From Triplophysa rosa (lineage: Eukaryota; Chordata; Actinopteri; Cypriniformes; Nemacheilidae), in NCBI RefSeq assembly GCF_024868665.1, contig NC_079913.1, forward strand, positions 3,697,951-3,761,950: a DNA stretch of 64,000 nt, written 5' to 3'. Position numbers and translations under genes: made by a program. Position 1 is the first letter of the stretch; each line of letters opens with the position of its first letter. This document shows positions 62,101 through 64,000 of the stretch, piece after piece. The notes beneath the pieces were generated by a model. The model was not told the origin of the DNA, made no database searches, and saw only the letters and a list, made by a program, of their open reading frames with translations.

Positions 62101-63951
62101 TTTCAACATTTCTTTCAAACTGTGCAAATGAAAGCAATCGAGCCCACGCACGAGCACAGATCAAGCAGATGACATCCCAAACATTACAACACACCTCATA
62201 CAGAGCATCAGACACAGCTCATGGTCAGCGGCAGATATGCTACGCTTTTATGTCCCCAATATTAATACAGACCAGTTAATGTTTTTAAAGCTTCTCACAG
62301 CTGATAAGAATAAAATGATTTGAAGTGCGTCAGAGAAAACGTCAAAACGTAATAACTGGAAACCGTAAAGGCAGTGCTGAGTCACTGGGCAAACAGGAGA
62401 AACACAGTCACTTCGTCAGCTCACACACAGATTTGAGGGAACGTGTCTATTCGGCATACTGTAAACGGAGACCTTTTAAAGATCCACTGCAGTTTTTGCA
62501 CTTCTGTTTCTTTCTACCTGAATCTTCACATCTATCTGCACAAGCAGAGCTGCGACCTCAGCAGAGCTTGTACAATCGCTGAACAGCGTATTTCAGTTTT
62601 AGGTGGTTTTCCAGGTTTATGCTGTGGGTGGTGGCGTTCCTGACCGTCACACCCAAAGCTCCTTCACTTAAGTGCAATCTTTTAGTCAGGTCATCACTAT
62701 ATCAACTGCCATAACTCCTGGTGTGGTGACCCAGAGTACACCAGACCCCTTTAAAAAAAGAGCCTTAGATCTCCATCCCATAACACCAGCACAATATCAA
62801 TTCACAGGCAGGTGACTAAGAGTGGCAAGACTCAGGTGGTCTGTTCTTAGGGTCGCGGACAACAGCAACACTACATCATGCGAATAATAACATGCAATAG
62901 ACTACAACAAACACCGACTCACTTGGAGCGAGAATGAACATGGATTGTGATGGTAGTGTCTAATGAGTGCATGAACGCATTCAAATTATTTTTATTAAAT
63001 TGCTTATGTATTTTAAATTCTTCTACATTCAGGCTATTTCCTAGACACACTCTCAGGCTCCAGGAACCACATAATTCTTCAGGAGTTCACACAATAAATG
63101 TTGGTGATGAAACTTTATGAATCCGACCCTGTAAGTGATGCATAATTTTAGTTCTTCTTGTCATGGAGTGCAGTATACTGATCACAGGTGAGCAAACATT
63201 AACTGCCTTGATTACATTTCACTGGATAAATAAATACACAGTTTCATGAATGATGGATGTTACAAAACAAATAAACATCAGATAATGACTGATGAAACTG
63301 TGTTTATAAAAAAATAATTTTGTTTAATAATATCAATGCTTTTGCTGTTATAACCATCAGAATACAAACAAATAAATAATTTGTTTGTGCTTATTTACAA
63401 ACTAATTCTCAAATCAAACTAGACTGATATCACATTAAATGATTTTGCTATATAATATTGAATAAGATGGTAAGCAAGCAAACTCCTCATAGTCACCAAG
63501 TAAACATTTCACTATTAACTATAACCTCTAACTTATTTGATAACGATACTGATTTTGAATCTGTTAATGATGGGACGTACTGCGTCAGAAAAAATACACA
63601 AACCACAGTATACACTCAGTAAAAACAGCTCATTGTTTTCATATGCCACATCAACTTTTATGATAAAATCTGTGTATGTTAACTATCTGAGAACACACAC
63701 TAACGTTAAAGATGCATGAACACACAGAGCTCGTACTTTACTACACCGGTTTACAAAACAACGTTTAATCTTAGTTTTTACACCAAAGTAACATGCCCAG
63801 CAAATGAAATCAGATATAAAACGCGAAGAATTGGTTGAACTGCATTATATAATACCCAGCGATGCTACTATGCTAATTACTTAGCCCGCTAACAAATAAT
63901 CACAGCCAAAGTGGATTTAATTCACGAAATATAATGTAAATGTATACTTAC
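58045..63951. other. frs2: Upstream flank or first intron of frs2, no gene recognised
   Basis: Non-coding sequence with (CT)n at 59155-59182 and (GA)n tracts near 60925-60938 and 61432-61451. Short open frames have no splice partners or recognisable protein. If frs2 has a distal first exon beyond 63951, this whole stretch is its intron. Confidence 0.4.
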
Positions 63952-64000
63952 AATAGTCATTTCTCCAAGGGTGAGTTTAGTGAGTGTCTATTTATGTTGA

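Overview
The window is vertebrate nuclear DNA, most likely from a teleost and probably a cyprinid. Short exons sit in long AT-rich introns with GT-AG splice sites. There are many (CA)n, (GA)n and (TA)n tracts, plus fish-type miniature transposons (hAT-like, TTAA-target and mariner-like) and a tRNA-derived SINE. There are no operons, prokaryotic genes or CRISPR arrays.

Three protein-coding genes can be reconstructed exon by exon. (1) Plus strand, 629-2714: a six-exon gene for a two-pass membrane protein with a coiled coil and an acidic tail, of the RIC3/CCDC107 family and best matched to CCDC107. (2) Plus strand, 7874-29277: kcnc2, encoding the Kv3.2 voltage-gated potassium channel. It has a T1-domain exon, a 16.5-kb intron, one large exon with S1-S6 and the pore, and two short C-terminal exons. 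(3) Minus strand, 57815-55811: frs2, the membrane-anchored FGF-receptor adaptor, in five coding exons plus a likely 5'UTR exon at 57941-58044. kcnc2 and frs2 converge and are separated by about 26 kb without a recognisable host gene.

The rest is intron, intergenic sequence and repeats. The most striking is a 28-bp minisatellite at about 34388-36467: roughly 74 units, of which about 66 are virtually identical. It creates three very long but spurious minus-strand reading frames. Mobile-element remnants include two hAT-like miniature elements with perfect 8-bp target duplications (13885-14453 and 15426-16035), a TTAA-flanked element just downstream of gene 1 that carries a spliceable minus-strand ATG exon (2863-3740), several copies of a fish TTAA/AGGGATAG-type element, a 187-bp mariner-like element, and a dispersed repeat of unknown class in at least eight copies on both strands. 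A frameshifted fragment of a ZAD-like zinc-finger gene lies on the minus strand at 41176-41593.

The three genes do not form a pathway. kcnc2 acts in fast-spiking neurons and frs2 in FGF/neurotrophin receptor signalling. In human, KCNC2 and FRS2 are both on 12q15-q21, so the arrangement fits conserved linkage. I see no convincing new biological system. The best second-look items are the kcnc2 exon 3/exon 4 phase conflict, the missing Grb2 site in FRS2, the homogenised minisatellite, the exon-bearing TTAA element and the ZAD-like fragment.
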